DNA of 64,000 nt from Sphingomonas pituitosa NBRC 102491 (lineage in GTDB: Bacteria > Pseudomonadota > Alphaproteobacteria > Sphingomonadales > Sphingomonadaceae): the NCBI RefSeq assembly GCF_001598435.1, contig NZ_BCYY01000001.1:124001-188000 (forward strand), in the 5' to 3' direction. The notes beneath the pieces are model-generated. The model searched no databases. It was not told where the DNA came from and was given only the letters and a program-made list of their open reading frames with translations. The first letter of the stretch is position 1. The number at the start of each line of letters is the position of its first letter. The translations under genes and the position numbers were made by a program. Shown here one piece after another: positions 17,767-28,284 of the stretch.

Positions 17767-18104
17767 CGCCCCGCTGTACCGGGCTTTCCCGGGAGTCGAT
17801 AGCGCATCCCGCCGATCGTCACCTCGATCGCTGCCGCGCGGCGCGCAACCGTCGCCACCTCGGCACCATCGGCGGCGGAAATCAGGTTGCCCTGCAGCTG
17901 CAGCCGGCGAAAGCCCCCGTCGGGGTGGTGGAGGATCAACAAGCCGCCCGCTTCGCGCTCGACGGTGCAGACCGGCAGCAGCGTCTCGCCCACCGGCCCG
18001 CACGACACCGTCTCGCCCGCTTGCGCAGCGGGCTGCGACGCCGGATCGGCACCGCAGCCCGCCACCCCAAGCATCAAGGCAAGACTAGATATCCGCGTAG
18101 ACAT
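17763..18104 (-). CDS. Small putative lipoprotein
   Basis: A 113-residue hypothetical. The N-terminus [16 protein letters not shown] has a short hydrophobic core ending in a VAGC lipobox, so Cys17 is probably lipidated. The remainder contains two further Cys ([16 protein letters not shown]) and a GGMRYRLPG tail; no domain is recognised. It starts 20 bases inside the 3' end of ilvD and its stop overlaps the nnr start (ATGA), so it sits inside a tightly packed operon. No function is proposed. Confidence 0.75.
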   Translation of the reverse strand: MSTRISSLALMLGVAGCGADPASQPAAQAGETVSCGPVGETLLPVCTVEREAGGLLILHHPDGGFRRLQLQGNLISAADGAEVATVARRAAAIEVTIGGMRYRLPGKPGTAGR

Positions 18105-19806
18105 GGCGCTCGGCCTTGGCGCCCGGGTGCGTCACCGCGCCCTGATAGGCCGGGCCGACATTCTGCGCATAGCGATAGAGCGCGCCCGACTGATAGTCGT
18201 TCACCCGCGGCTGCCACCGCGCGCGGCGCTCGGCCAGCACGTCGGCTTCGACCAGGATGTCGATCGTGCCGGCTTCGGCGTCGATACGGATGGTATCGCC
18301 ATTCTCGACCAAAGCGATCGGGCCGCCCTCGGCCGCTTCGGGGCCGACATGGCCGATGCAGAAGCCGCGCGTGCCGCCCGAGAAGCGGCCATCGGTGATC
18401 AGCGCCACCTTCTCGCCCATGCCCAGGCCGTAGAGCGCCGCGGTGGTCGACAGCATCTCGCGCATGCCCGGTCCGCCCTTGGGACCCTCGTACCGGATGA
18501 TGATCACCTCGCCCTCGTTGATCTGGCGGTTCTCGACCGCCTGGAAGGCATCCTCCTCGCAATCGAACACGCGCGCCGGGCCCTCGAACTGGAGCCGGTG
18601 CATGCCCGCCACCTTCACGATCGCACCCTCCGGCGCGAGCGAGCCGCGCAGGCCGACGACGCCGCCGGTGGGCGTGATCGGGGTCTTCACGTCGTAGATG
18701 ACCTTCTGGTCCGGGTTCCAGGTGACCTCGTCGATATTCTCGCCCAGCGTCTTGCCCGTCACGGTCATGCAGCTGCCGTCGAGCAGACCGTTGGTCAGCA
18801 TCGTCTTCATCAGCATGTAGACGCCGCCTGCCGCGTGCATGTCCTTGGCGACATACTTCCCACCCGGTTTCAGGTCAGCAATGTAAGGCGTTGATTTAAA
18901 AGCCTCGGCGACGTCATGCAGGTCGAAGTCGATCCCCGCTTCGTTGGCCATTGCCGGCAGATGCAGCGCGGCGTTGGTCGAACCGCCGGTCGCCGCCACC
19001 ACGCGGGCGGCATTGATGAAGGCGGCGCGCGTGGCAATGTCGCGCGGACGCAGGTTCATCTCCAGCAGGTTCATCACTTGGTGGCCCGCCGCGATCGCGA
19101 TCTCTTCACGGCTCTTGTACGGAGCGGGAACCATGTTGCTGTTCGGCAACGACAATCCCATCGCCTCTCCGACGCAGGCCATCGTGTTGGCGGTGAACTG
19201 GCCGCCGCAGGCGCCGTGCCCGGGGCATGCGACCTTTTCGAGCGCGGTCAGGTCCTTGAGCGGGCAGTTGCCGGCGGCGAACTTGCCGACTGCCTCGAAC
19301 ACGTCGACCACGGTGACGTCGCGGTCCTCGAAGCGGCCCGGCAGGATCGAGCCGCCATAGACGAAGATCGACGGGATGTTGAGGCGCAGCATCGCCATCA
19401 TCATGCCGGGCAGCGACTTGTCGCAGCCGGCGAACGCGACCAGCGCGTCATAGCAGTGCCCGCGGACGCTAAGCTCCACCGAGTCGGCGATCACCTCGCG
19501 GCTGACGAGGGAGGATTTCATCCCCTGGTGGCCCATGGCGATGCCGTCGGTCACCGTGATGGTGTTGAACCGGCGCGGCATGCCGCCATTGGCGATCACG
19601 CCCTGGCGGGCGGCATCCGCCTGGAAATCGAGCGTGGTGTTGCACGGCGCGCTGTCGTTGCCGGCGCTGGCGACGGCGACGAACGGCTTGGCGATATCCT
19701 CCTCGGGAATCCCCATGGCGTAGTAATAGCTGCGGTGCGGCGCGCGCTCGGGCCCCACGGAGACGTGGCGGCTGGGGAGCTTGGACTTGTCGAATCGGTT
19801 GGTCAT
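18085..19806 (-). CDS. ilvD: Dihydroxy-acid dehydratase
   Basis: Catalyses the penultimate common step of valine and isoleucine synthesis (dihydroxy-acid to 2-keto acid). The 573-residue protein belongs to the IlvD/EDD family. Cluster-ligand candidates are Cys55 ([13 protein letters not shown]), the Cys in [13 protein letters not shown] and the Cys in [28 protein letters not shown] carries the catalytic Ser. Three Cys of this kind fit the [2Fe-2S] subgroup. The paralogous edd is in the same window. The start ATG 19806 is the natural one: [14 protein letters not shown]. Confidence 0.96.
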   Translation of the reverse strand: MTNRFDKSKLPSRHVSVGPERAPHRSYYYAMGIPEEDIAKPFVAVASAGNDSAPCNTTLDFQADAARQGVIANGGMPRRFNTITVTDGIAMGHQGMKSSLVSREVIADSVELSVRGHCYDALVAFAGCDKSLPGMMMAMLRLNIPSIFVYGGSILPGRFEDRDVTVVDVFEAVGKFAAGNCPLKDLTALEKVACPGHGACGGQFTANTMACVGEAMGLSLPNSNMVPAPYKSREEIAIAAGHQVMNLLEMNLRPRDIATRAAFINAARVVAATGGSTNAALHLPAMANEAGIDFDLHDVAEAFKSTPYIADLKPGGKYVAKDMHAAGGVYMLMKTMLTNGLLDGSCMTVTGKTLGENIDEVTWNPDQKVIYDVKTPITPTGGVVGLRGSLAPEGAIVKVAGMHRLQFEGPARVFDCEEDAFQAVENRQINEGEVIIIRYEGPKGGPGMREMLSTTAALYGLGMGEKVALITDGRFSGGTRGFCIGHVGPEAAEGGPIALVENGDTIRIDAEAGTIDILVEADVLAERRARWQPRVNDYQSGALYRYAQNVGPAYQGAVTHPGAKAERHVYADI

Positions 19807-19817
19807 GGCGCGCAAGC

Positions 19818-20549
19818 CTATGTCGCGAGAACACCCTTTCGCGCAAGAGTGTTGCGCAGAAAAAGCACAAGCGCGTGCAGCTGTGCTGACCAACGCGCCA
19901 CACCGGTGGCGTCGCGGATCAGATCGTTGCGGATCTCGATGGCGATCGAGGGAATGCCTTGCGCCTCGGCATGGCGGTTGAGCGTCGCGTTCAGCAGGCG
20001 GCCCGAATAGGGCTCGTTGTCGCCGGTCACGATGCCCTGCGCGCGAAACCAGGCGACGGCCGGATGCGCGGCGCGCGCGTCGCGATTGTAGAGGATGCCG
20101 ACCTCCCAGGGGCGCGACAACCCGCCCTGCTCCAGCTTCGGCGTGAAGCTGTGGATCGAGAGTATCAGCGCAGGCCGCTGGCGCCGCACCTGGGCGCGCA
20201 GCAGGCGATGATAGGGCGCATGGAATCGGGCGATCCGCTGCGCCCGATCGGCATCCACGTTGCCGGGCACCGGGTGGCCGTCGCTGGTCGCGGGGATCAG
20301 CCCGGCATGGTCCGGCTCCCGGTGCAGGTCGATCACCAGCCGCGATACCGTCGCGAGGATCGCCGGCGCATCCAGGGTCGCGGCGAGCGCGCGCGTCACC
20401 TCGGCCGCGCCGATATCGACGCCGATGTGCAGATCCAGCAGCCGCGGATCGATGCCGAGGTCGATATCCGCGGGCACGGCGTTGGACGCGTGGTCGCACA
20501 ACAGCAGCACATCCTGCGCACTTCCGGAGAGGATTTCGGCCCCGCTCAC
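19818..20549 (-). CDS. N-formylglutamate amidohydrolase family protein
   Basis: A 243-residue predicted zinc hydrolase. Motifs: [12 protein letters not shown] at the N-terminus, [22 protein letters not shown] and GDNEPYSGR, with IEIRNDLI near the end, all typical of the HutG-like N-formylglutamate amidohydrolase family. Without hut genes nearby, the histidine-degradation role is only a family inference. The GTG start at 20549 overlaps the upstream crotonase TGA as GTGA; no ATG precedes the conserved core. Confidence 0.88.
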   Translation of the reverse strand: MSGAEILSGSAQDVLLLCDHASNAVPADIDLGIDPRLLDLHIGVDIGAAEVTRALAATLDAPAILATVSRLVIDLHREPDHAGLIPATSDGHPVPGNVDADRAQRIARFHAPYHRLLRAQVRRQRPALILSIHSFTPKLEQGGLSRPWEVGILYNRDARAAHPAVAWFRAQGIVTGDNEPYSGRLLNATLNRHAEAQGIPSIAIEIRNDLIRDATGVARWSAQLHALVLFLRNTLARKGVLAT

Positions 20550-21280
20550 GGGAACACCGGCCGCCGGCGGCCCTGAAAGGCAGCAAGCCCCTCGGCGAGT
20601 TCGGTACCCCCGAACGCCGCTTCGAACGCGGCATCGAGCGCGGTATCGGCTGGATGATGCAGCGCGCGCTTGAGCTGGCGGACGGCGTTCGGCGCGTTCT
20701 CGGCGATGCGCTGGGCAAGCGTGAGGGCGGCAGGCGCGGCCTGAGGCGCACGACGCTCCACCAGGTTGATGCCCGCGGCGGCGTCGGCATCGATCGTCTC
20801 GCCGGTGAACAGCAGCGCGCCGGCCTGCCCGTGCCCGACCTGCGCCGCGAGCCGGGCGACGTCCTCGCGCGGATAGCCGAGGCCGAGCCGCGCCGGGGTG
20901 ACGGCGAACTGTGCCGCGTCGCCTGCGATGCGAAGGTCGGCGGCCAGGATCAGCGCAACCGCCGCGCCGAAACAGCCGCCATCGACCGCGGCGAGTACCG
21001 GCATCGGCAGCGCCGCCACCGCGTCGATCGCCGCGCGCATGCCCATGCGAAAGCGGGACCGCGCGGCAGGATCGGTTTGCAGCTGGGCGAATTCGCCAAT
21101 GTCGGCGCCGGCCGAGAACATCGCCGGCATGGCCGATCGCAGGATCACCACCCGTGCATCGCGCAGATCGGCAGCGTGCGCCGCAAGTCGTTCCCACCCG
21201 GCGACCGGCACCGCGTTGCGCGCCGAGCCCCGCGCGAGCGCGATCGTGGCGATCGGCCCATCCCAATCAACGTCGATCAT
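20546..21280 (-). CDS. Enoyl-CoA hydratase/isomerase (crotonase) family protein
   Basis: A 244-residue crotonase-fold protein. The oxyanion-hole motif [19 protein letters not shown] is clear, and SAGADIGEF lies upstream as expected. The segment that carries the first catalytic Glu in true hydratases reads [13 protein letters not shown] here, and the second region reads [13 protein letters not shown], so both hydratase glutamates seem missing. It may act as another crotonase-type enzyme. ATG 21280 is chosen ([13 protein letters not shown]); a TTG at 21310 would add ten residues. Its stop overlaps the amidohydrolase start. Confidence 0.85.
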   Translation of the reverse strand: MIDVDWDGPIATIALARGSARNAVPVAGWERLAAHAADLRDARVVILRSAMPAMFSAGADIGEFAQLQTDPAARSRFRMGMRAAIDAVAALPMPVLAAVDGGCFGAAVALILAADLRIAGDAAQFAVTPARLGLGYPREDVARLAAQVGHGQAGALLFTGETIDADAAAGINLVERRAPQAAPAALTLAQRIAENAPNAVRQLKRALHHPADTALDAAFEAAFGGTELAEGLAAFQGRRRPVFP

Positions 21281-21438
21281 GTGGCAGCTGTGCCCGATCC
21301 GCGCGGCCAAGTCACGCGATGGCGCGCGGGGGGACTTCCGGCAAGGAAGCGCCCCCGCGGGCCAAGGACGGACGTTCGCGTCGCGCCAGATCCGTCGACA
21401 CCGAAATGTCCCGAAACGGTAAAGATTCGATTACCTGC

Positions 21439-22275
21439 TCATCGCAAATGTGTCGCGGCAAGCCACCAGCCGCGGCCTTCCAGCGCCGCCGCCGCCGCGT
21501 CGCGAGCGACTTCGGTATCGAAGAGCCCGAAGCAGGTCGCCCCGGATCCGGACATGCGCGCGAACACCCCGCCCGGTTGGGCCGCCAGCGCCGCGAGCAC
21601 CGCATCGATTTCGGGAGCAAGCACGCGCGCTGGCGGCTCGAGATCGTTGCGGCCCGCGCGCGCCACGGCGAGCAGGTCGCCAGTGCCGATCGGGCCGCGG
21701 TCAACACCGTCCCAGCCCTTGAACACCGCTGCGGTCGAGACGCCGATACCCGGATTGACCAGCAGTGTCGGCATGCCCGCAAGTCCCTCCAGCGGCGCCA
21801 GCTGTTCGCCCCGGCCGCGCCCCAGCGCGGTGCGTCCGAGCAGACAGGCGGGCACGTCCGAGCCCAGGCCGTCGGCAATGGCGAACAGCCTGGGGTCCTC
21901 CAGCGCCACCCCGTGGAGCGCGGCCAGGGCGCGAAGCGTAGCCGCCGCATCCGCCGAGCCGCCACCGATGCCCGAAGCGACGGGCAGGTGCTTCTCGAGC
22001 GCAATCGCATGCGCGCCGCCGCCGAACACGTCGCGAAACCGGGCGGCCGCCCGTGTGACCAGATTGTCCCCCTCGCCCGCCAGCACCCCCGCGAAGGGGC
22101 CGGTCAGCGTGAACCGGTCCGCGTCGGCCGTTGTCACGCGCACCAGGTCGCCATGCTCGACAAAGGCGAACAGCGTCTCCAGTTCGTGATAGCCGTCCGG
22201 CCGACGATGGCGGACGTGCAGCGCGAGGTTGAGCTTGGCGCGGGCGGGTTCGATGACGGTGCGGAGATCAGGCAT
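21439..22275 (-). CDS. ispE: 4-diphosphocytidyl-2-C-methyl-D-erythritol kinase
   Basis: Phosphorylates CDP-methylerythritol in the non-mevalonate isoprenoid pathway. A GHMP kinase of 278 residues: ARAKLNLALHV near the N-terminus with the substrate Lys, the ATP-binding PVASGIGGGSADAAATLRAL, and the C-terminal MSGSGATCFGLF. It follows the TPR gene after 19 bases on the same strand. The 158-base gap downstream, towards the crotonase gene, shows no recognised signal. Confidence 0.95.
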   Translation of the reverse strand: MPDLRTVIEPARAKLNLALHVRHRRPDGYHELETLFAFVEHGDLVRVTTADADRFTLTGPFAGVLAGEGDNLVTRAAARFRDVFGGGAHAIALEKHLPVASGIGGGSADAAATLRALAALHGVALEDPRLFAIADGLGSDVPACLLGRTALGRGRGEQLAPLEGLAGMPTLLVNPGIGVSTAAVFKGWDGVDRGPIGTGDLLAVARAGRNDLEPPARVLAPEIDAVLAALAAQPGGVFARMSGSGATCFGLFDTEVARDAAAAALEGRGWWLAATHLR

Positions 22276-22294
22276 CGCCGCCGCCCTAGCGCGT

Positions 22295-23881
22295 TCAGGA
22301 GGCGCGCGTCAGCCCCTCGCGCAGCTTGCGGGCGATCCGCTCGGCATCGGCCGGCGCGGCGTGGATCGCCGCTGCCCGCCAGGCATAGCGTGCCTCGAAC
22401 TGGCGGCCGAGCTGCCAATAGGCATCGCCCAGATGCTCGTTGGCCGTGGTGCCGGCCGGATCATCACGCGCAGCGGTTTCCAGCAACAGCGCGCCGCGCG
22501 CGACCTCGCCCTGGCGCACATAGGCCCAGCCCAGTGCGTCTGCGACCTCGGCGTCGTCGGGCGCGACCTTGCGGGCGCGTTCCAGCAGGCGCAGCGCTTC
22601 CGCACCATCCCCGCCGTGCGCGATCAGCGCCGCGCCCAGCGTGCGGAGCGCATCGGCCCGATTGGGTGCGAGCGCCACCGCCTTGCGGAGTTGGGGCAGC
22701 GCCTCCTCCCAGCGATCCGCCCTTTCGAGCGCCAGCCCGAGATCGAGATGCAGGTCCGCGCTGCCCGCGCCGCCTCGGCGGATGGCATCGGCATAGGCGC
22801 GCGCCGCAGCATCGTGCCGACCGGTATCGCTGAGGAGCCGGGCATAGCGCTCCACCTCGATCGGCGTAGCGCCGCGATCCTCGGCGAGCGCCCTGGCATC
22901 TGCCAGCGCCGCATCGGCACGGCCGGCATCCCGGAGCACGCCGATGCGCGCACCGGCGGCACGGCGGGCGAACGGGCTGTCCTTCGGGATCGCCGCCAGC
23001 GTCTGCAGCGCAAGATCCGCCGCACCATTGGCGTCGAGCGCCTGGGCGAGCAGGATCCGCGAACGCGCCTCGGCAGGATCGAGGATCAGCGCGCAACGAC
23101 TCAGCACGATCGTCAGCGTCGCCATCCGGTCCCCGCCCAGATCGGCGGCCAAGGCGCGGAACATACGCGAGAGCGCATAGCCGATCGTTACCGTTTGCGG
23201 GCCTCCGAGCGACCGCGCCACCGCCTCCAGCTCGGAGTCCCCGCCGTCGAGCAGGAAGCGCCCGCCATCGCGGCCGCGCACGGTCGCCAGATCGATGCGC
23301 ATGTCGGCATCGCCGTCCCCGGCAAGCGCCGCCATCGCGCCGAGCGCGGCGGAATCGTCCTTGCCCTGTGCCATCAGCATCAGCGCACGCTGGGGCGCGG
23401 CATAACGGCGGGCGAGCGCGCCCATGTCGAGGCTGTCGATCACCGCCACGCCGTCCAGGCCGCGCGCCTGTGCCAGCCAGGCGGTGAAAATGGGCATCAG
23501 GAAGTCGAACGGGGTGCCCTTCAGCCGCTTCACGGCGTCGGCGGCGCGGGGCTGGTCGCCGGCGGCGAGCGCCACCGCCATGTCGACCAGCGCCGCATCG
23601 GGCGGCGCGACGCCGGCCTTTTCCATCACTGCCGCCGCACGGCTGGCGAGCGGCATGTCGCCCACCATCAGCGCCTGGCGATAGGCGCGCAGCGCGATCA
23701 CCGGATCGTCGGGCGTCACTGCCAGCGCGCGGCCATAGCCCTGCGCCGCCACGCCCGCCGCCCCTGCCGCATCGGCGGCGCGGGCGCGGACATAATCGGC
23801 CAGGTCGGCCGTCTGCGCCGCTGCGGGCACCGCCAGCAGCAGCGCGAGCGCGGCGCTACATGTTCGGATAATTGGGGCCAC
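22295..23881 (-). CDS. Exported TPR-repeat protein
   Basis: A 528-residue protein of helical tetratricopeptide repeats. An N-terminal signal peptide (CSAALALLLAVPAAAQ) directs it to the periplasm or outer membrane. The best repeats are in the C-terminal half, for example LHLDLGLALERADRWEEAL, ADALRTLGAALIAHGGD and EVADALGWAYVRQGEV. It probably acts as a scaffold; partners are unknown. The GTG start at 23881 overlaps the ETF-QO end by 26 bases and is preferred because it begins the signal peptide and follows GAAGGCGGGG-like sequence (GAAGGCGGGG). Confidence 0.82.
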   Translation of the reverse strand: MAPIIRTCSAALALLLAVPAAAQTADLADYVRARAADAAGAAGVAAQGYGRALAVTPDDPVIALRAYRQALMVGDMPLASRAAAVMEKAGVAPPDAALVDMAVALAAGDQPRAADAVKRLKGTPFDFLMPIFTAWLAQARGLDGVAVIDSLDMGALARRYAAPQRALMLMAQGKDDSAALGAMAALAGDGDADMRIDLATVRGRDGGRFLLDGGDSELEAVARSLGGPQTVTIGYALSRMFRALAADLGGDRMATLTIVLSRCALILDPAEARSRILLAQALDANGAADLALQTLAAIPKDSPFARRAAGARIGVLRDAGRADAALADARALAEDRGATPIEVERYARLLSDTGRHDAAARAYADAIRRGGAGSADLHLDLGLALERADRWEEALPQLRKAVALAPNRADALRTLGAALIAHGGDGAEALRLLERARKVAPDDAEVADALGWAYVRQGEVARGALLLETAARDDPAGTTANEHLGDAYWQLGRQFEARYAWRAAAIHAAPADAERIARKLREGLTRAS

Positions 23882-25508
23882 CCCCGCCTTCGGGCACCAC
23901 CCAGTTGATGTTCTGGGTGGGATCCTTGATGTCGCAGGTCTTGCAGTGCACGCAATTCTGCGCGTTGATCTGGAACCGCAGATCATCGCCTTCCCCTACG
24001 ACCTCATACACACCCGCCGGACAATAACGCTGCGCAGGCTCCGCGTACATCGGCAGATTGTAGCCGATGGGAATATCCTTGTCCTTCAGCGTCAGATGGA
24101 CCGGCTGGTCCTCCTCGTGATTGGTGTTCGAGACGAACACCGACGAGAGCCGGTCGAAGGTGAGCACGCCGTCGGGCTTGGGATAGTCGATCTTCGGCGC
24201 CTGGTCGGCACGCAGCAGTCCCTCGTTATCGGGCTTGTGCTTCATCGTGATCGGCCAGCGCAGGCCCAGATGCTCGCTCCACATCGCCACGCCCGAGAGC
24301 AGAGTGCCCCAGGTATCACCGAACTTCTTGACGAGCGGCGCCACGTTGCGGACGCCGCGCAGCTCCTTGTACACCCAGCTCGCTTCGTACGCTTCCGGAT
24401 AGGCGGTGAGTTCGTCGCTCGTGCGCCCGGCCTGCACGGCCGCGAACGCTGCCTCTGCCGCCATCATCCCGCTCTTCATCGCGGTGTGCGTGCCCTTGAT
24501 CCGCGGCACGTTCAGGAAGCCGGCCGAATCGCCGATCAGCGCCAGGCCCGGCGCGACCAGCTTCGGCACGGACTGCCAGCCGCCATCGGAAATCGCGCGC
24601 GCGCCGTAGGAGACGCGCTTGGCGCCCTTCAGCAGCGCGGCGATCTCGGGGTGCGTCTTCCAGCGCTGCATCTCCTGGAAGGGCGAGAGCCACGGGTTCT
24701 TGTAGCCCAGCCACACGACGAAGCCGATCGCGACCTGCCCATCCGCCTGGTGATAGATGAACCCGCCGCCATTGGCGCCGTCGGTCAGCGGCCAGCCCTG
24801 GGTGTGGATCACGCGGCCCGGCACATGCTTGGCGGGATCCACGTCCCACAATTCCTTGATGCCGATGCCATAGACCTGCGGCTGGCACTCGGCGTCCAGC
24901 GCGAACTGGCGGATCATCTGCTTCGACAGGTGGCCGCGGCAGCCTTCGGAGAGGAAGGTGTATTTGGCGTGGATCTCGAGGCCCGGCTGGTAGTCCGGCT
25001 TGTGCTCGCCGTCCTTCGCCACGCCCATGTCGCCGGTGGCGACGCCCTTCACGCTGCCATCGTCGTTGTACAGGATTTCGGCGGCGGCGAAGCCGGGGAA
25101 GATCTCCACGCCCAGCTCGCCGGCCTTCTCGGCCATCCAGCGGCAGAGATTGCCGAGGCTGCCGGTATAGGTGCCCTTGTTGTGCAGATAGGGCGGCGTG
25201 AGGAACTCGGGGTACGCGGACCTGCCGGTCTCGCTCAGCACCCAGTGACGGTTCTCCGTCACCGGCGTGCGCGCCAGCGGGCAGCCGTCGTCGCGCCACG
25301 TCGGCAGCAGCTCGTCGAGCGACTTGGGATCGACCACCGCGCCCGACAGGATGTGCGCGCCGACCTCGGAGCCCTTCTCCAGCACGCACACCGAAAGCTC
25401 GGCGCCGGCTTCGTTCGCCAGCTGCTTCAGCCGGATCGCCGCGGAAAGACCGGCAGGCCCCGCGCCGACGATCACGACGTCATAGGGCATCGACTCCCGT
25501 TCGCTCAT
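23856..25508 (-). CDS. Electron-transfer flavoprotein-ubiquinone oxidoreductase
   Basis: Passes electrons from ETF to ubiquinone during fatty-acid and amino-acid oxidation, at the inner membrane. The 550-residue protein has the FAD motif VVIVGAGPAGLSAA, the family segment VLEKGSEVGAHILSGAVVDP and a C-terminal [4Fe-4S] site NCVHCKTCDIKDPTQNINW. Length matches the family. ATG 25508 gives MSERESMPYDVVIVG; a second Met is six codons later. The TPR gene overlaps its 3' end. Confidence 0.96.
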   Translation of the reverse strand: MSERESMPYDVVIVGAGPAGLSAAIRLKQLANEAGAELSVCVLEKGSEVGAHILSGAVVDPKSLDELLPTWRDDGCPLARTPVTENRHWVLSETGRSAYPEFLTPPYLHNKGTYTGSLGNLCRWMAEKAGELGVEIFPGFAAAEILYNDDGSVKGVATGDMGVAKDGEHKPDYQPGLEIHAKYTFLSEGCRGHLSKQMIRQFALDAECQPQVYGIGIKELWDVDPAKHVPGRVIHTQGWPLTDGANGGGFIYHQADGQVAIGFVVWLGYKNPWLSPFQEMQRWKTHPEIAALLKGAKRVSYGARAISDGGWQSVPKLVAPGLALIGDSAGFLNVPRIKGTHTAMKSGMMAAEAAFAAVQAGRTSDELTAYPEAYEASWVYKELRGVRNVAPLVKKFGDTWGTLLSGVAMWSEHLGLRWPITMKHKPDNEGLLRADQAPKIDYPKPDGVLTFDRLSSVFVSNTNHEEDQPVHLTLKDKDIPIGYNLPMYAEPAQRYCPAGVYEVVGEGDDLRFQINAQNCVHCKTCDIKDPTQNINWVVPEGGGGPNYPNM

Positions 25509-25633
25509 CCTTGTTCCCCTAAGTCCTTCGTACTAACACGGCCCTCGCGGCCACCTGTCGTCGCGCGCGCGCAACGTTCTGTCTATCCGGCGATGAAGCC
25601 AGATTGACCCCGCCGTCAACTGGGATTCAAAGA

Positions 25634-26362
25634 ATGGGTATGGGGGTAGAACCAGACAATAGCTGGCACAAGTCGCTCGCGAGCGCGCTCGAATGGTGGG
25701 ATGCCGCCGGGGTCGACGTGCTGGTGGAAGACGAGGTGCGCGACTGGTTCGCCAAGCCCGCGCCGCTCCGCGCCGAGCCGCTGCCCGAGCCTGCCGTAAC
25801 GGCCGCGCCTGCTGCCTTGCCCCAGACGCTGCCGGAATTCCTCGGCTGGCGCACCGGCGAAGCGGCGCCCGAAGCCGGGTGGCACACCCCCGTCATCGCC
25901 CCTGCGATCGTCGCGGATCCGGCCTGGACGATTTTTGTCGACATGCCCGAGCCCGAGGACACCGACACGCTGTGGAGCGGCCCGGCAGGCGCCCTGCTCG
26001 ACCGGATGCTTGCGGCGGTGGGCCTCTCGCGCGACTCGGTGCAGCTGGTGCCGCTGTGTTTCGCCCGGCCGATGACCGGCCAGGTGCCGGCCGATGCAGC
26101 GCCCAAGCTGGTCGAGCTCGCCACCCATTTCCTGTCGTTCGTCCGACCGAAGAAGCTTCTGCTGCTCGGCCATGCGGCGACCCGTGCGGTTCTCGGGCCG
26201 GAAGCCTGGCCGCCGGAACTTCGTTCGCACGACGTTAACCGCTATGAGACGACAACGCAGGTGGTGGCGACCTATCACCCGCGCTCGCTGATCGAGCGTC
26301 CGGCCGCCAAGAGCGAAACCTGGAAACATCTGTTGCTGCTGAGCCGGGGACCGAGCCTTTGA
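25634..26362 (+). CDS. Uracil-DNA glycosylase superfamily protein without Fe-S cysteines
   Basis: A 242-residue protein resembling family-4-type uracil-DNA glycosylases in its second half: DMPEPEDTDTLWSGPAGALL aligns with the GEAPG...FVGxAG region, KLLLLGHAATRAVLG with the central strand, and ATYHPRSLIERPAAK with the HPxxL loop. Family 4 enzymes have four Cys ligands for a [4Fe-4S] cluster; here there is only one Cys. The acidic active-site region also deviates, so activity is uncertain. Residues 1-75 look like a flexible linker. Starts at 25634 or 25640 are both possible. Its TGA overlaps the next TTG start (TTGA). Confidence 0.75.
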   Translation: MGMGVEPDNSWHKSLASALEWWDAAGVDVLVEDEVRDWFAKPAPLRAEPLPEPAVTAAPAALPQTLPEFLGWRTGEAAPEAGWHTPVIAPAIVADPAWTIFVDMPEPEDTDTLWSGPAGALLDRMLAAVGLSRDSVQLVPLCFARPMTGQVPADAAPKLVELATHFLSFVRPKKLLLLGHAATRAVLGPEAWPPELRSHDVNRYETTTQVVATYHPRSLIERPAAKSETWKHLLLLSRGPSL

Positions 26363-28284
26363 CCTTGCGCATCCTGCTTGCCGCCACACTGATGACGGCG
26401 CCGATCGCCACGCCGGCCCTGGCCGCGTTGCCCGACGACACCAGCCCGGCGGTCATCGACGAGGACGCCCCCGCCCCTGCCAACGCCAAGCGCGCCGGCG
26501 AAGGCATCCCGCCGCAGCTCGATGCCGACCAGCGCGCCGATTACCGGTTCGTGTTCGATGCGATCCGCACCGGCCGCTGGGTCGATGCCCAGATCAAGCT
26601 CGATTCGATGAAGCCGGGCCCGCTCCACGCGATCGCCCGCGCCCAGCTCTATACCGCGAAGGGCTCGCCCCGCGTCGAGGCCGACCAGCTGGTCGCGCTG
26701 ATCACCGAAGCGCCCGAGTTGCCCCAGGCCGAACAGCTCGTCCGCCTCGCCAAGACGCGCGGCGTGAACGACCTGCCGATGCTGCCGGTGGCGCAGCGGC
26801 TGATCTGGTTCGACGGCGCCCCGATCCGCAAGCGTGCCCGCTCGATCCGCAGCGACAATGCCGCGACCGAAGTCGCGATCCTGATGTCGCCCTACGTCAA
26901 GACCGACAACGGCCCCGCCGCCGAGGCCGTGGTCGCGCGTTTCGCCAATGATCTGACGCCCGAGGCGCTGACCGAATGGCAGCAGAAGGTGGCGTGGATC
27001 TATTATGTCGCCGGCGACGACGCCAACGCCCGGCGCATGGCCGCCAAGGCCGAGCAAGGCATGGGCGAATGGGCGGCGCAGGCCGACTGGGCCGATGGCC
27101 TCGCCGCGTGGCGCCAGCAGGATTGCGCCGGTGCCACCGCCGCCTTCGAGCGCGTCGCCACCCGCGCCAGCGACACCGAACTGCGCTCCGCCGGCCTGTT
27201 CTGGGGCTCGCGCGCCGAGATGGCGTGCGGCCGTCCGGACCGCGTCGCCGCCAAGCTGCGCGCCGCCAGCCAATATGGCGAGACCTTCTACGGCTTGCTC
27301 GCCCGCTCCAGCCTCGGCATCGAGGAGAAGCGGCTCGAGGGCGACCGGATGATCAGCAAGGATTGGGCGGCGCTCGAACGTCGTCCCAATATCCGCGTCG
27401 CCGCCGCGCTTGCCGAGATCGGCGAGACGTCGCTCGCCGACCAGGTGCTGCGCCATCAGGCCAAGTTCTGCACGCCGGACGATCACGGCGCGCTCACCCG
27501 CCTCGCTGCAGAGCTGAGCCTGCCGCAGACCGAGCTTTGGCTCGCGCATAACGGCCCGGCCGGCGCCAAGCCGATCGTCGAGGCACGCTATCCGGTGCCG
27601 AACTGGTCGCCCGACGGCGGCTGGCGGGTCGATCGCTCGCTGGTGTTCGCGCACACGTTGCAGGAGTCGAACTTCCGCACCGAAGTCCGCAGCGCGGCGG
27701 GCGCGATGGGGCTGATGCAGGTGAAGACAGGTGCTGCGATCGACGTCGGCCGCCGCCGCGGCGTGACCTATGCAGCGTCCGACCTCACCAAGCCGTCGGT
27801 CAACATGGAGATCGGCCAGTCCTATCTCGAGCAGCTGCGCGACATGCCGCAGACGCAGGGCCTGCTGCCCAAGGTGATCGCCGCATACAATGCCGGGCCG
27901 AGCCCTGTGGACGCCTGGAACAAGGCCTCACGCGACAGCGGCGATCCGCTGCTCTATATCGAGAGCATCCCCTATTGGGAGACACGCGGCTATGTCGTGA
28001 CGGTGCTGCGCAACTACTGGATGTACGAGCTGCATGACGGCAAGCCCTCGCCGAGCCGCGTCGCGCTGGCCGGCGGCATGTGGCCGCGCTTTCCCGGCAT
28101 GGCCGGCGCCAAGGCGGTCAAGCTCAGTACCCGGCGCGCGCCGGCGCTCAGCTTCCCGGCACCGCAGCCGATCGTGCCGCCGCAGCCCTCGCCGCTCCAG
28201 CAGCAGCTCCAGCTGCCGGGCACCGGCACCAGCGTGACGATCAGCGCCGCCAAGCTGCCGAGCGAGGTCGCGCGTGGCAATTGA
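26359..28284 (+). CDS. Soluble lytic murein transglycosylase (Slt-like)
   Basis: Cleaves peptidoglycan glycan strands in the periplasm. The 641-residue protein has a signal peptide ([17 protein letters not shown]), a long alpha-helical superhelical region (about 45-420), and a C-terminal SLT domain with catalytic Glu in [13 protein letters not shown], then [13 protein letters not shown] and [13 protein letters not shown] Pro/Gln-rich tail follows. The TTG start at 26359 overlaps the upstream stop (TTGA); TTG 26365 is an alternative. moaB begins inside its 3' end. Confidence 0.93.
   Translation: MTLRILLAATLMTAPIATPALAALPDDTSPAVIDEDAPAPANAKRAGEGIPPQLDADQRADYRFVFDAIRTGRWVDAQIKLDSMKPGPLHAIARAQLYTAKGSPRVEADQLVALITEAPELPQAEQLVRLAKTRGVNDLPMLPVAQRLIWFDGAPIRKRARSIRSDNAATEVAILMSPYVKTDNGPAAEAVVARFANDLTPEALTEWQQKVAWIYYVAGDDANARRMAAKAEQGMGEWAAQADWADGLAAWRQQDCAGATAAFERVATRASDTELRSAGLFWGSRAEMACGRPDRVAAKLRAASQYGETFYGLLARSSLGIEEKRLEGDRMISKDWAALERRPNIRVAAALAEIGETSLADQVLRHQAKFCTPDDHGALTRLAAELSLPQTELWLAHNGPAGAKPIVEARYPVPNWSPDGGWRVDRSLVFAHTLQESNFRTEVRSAAGAMGLMQVKTGAAIDVGRRRGVTYAASDLTKPSVNMEIGQSYLEQLRDMPQTQGLLPKVIAAYNAGPSPVDAWNKASRDSGDPLLYIESIPYWETRGYVVTVLRNYWMYELHDGKPSPSRVALAGGMWPRFPGMAGAKAVKLSTRRAPALSFPAPQPIVPPQPSPLQQQLQLPGTGTSVTISAAKLPSEVARGN

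Noticed and set aside
18085..20790. An IlvD fusion with a 328-residue N-terminal part
   Set aside because: The upstream part is an out-of-frame reading of the amidohydrolase and crotonase genes; canonical IlvD starts at 19806.
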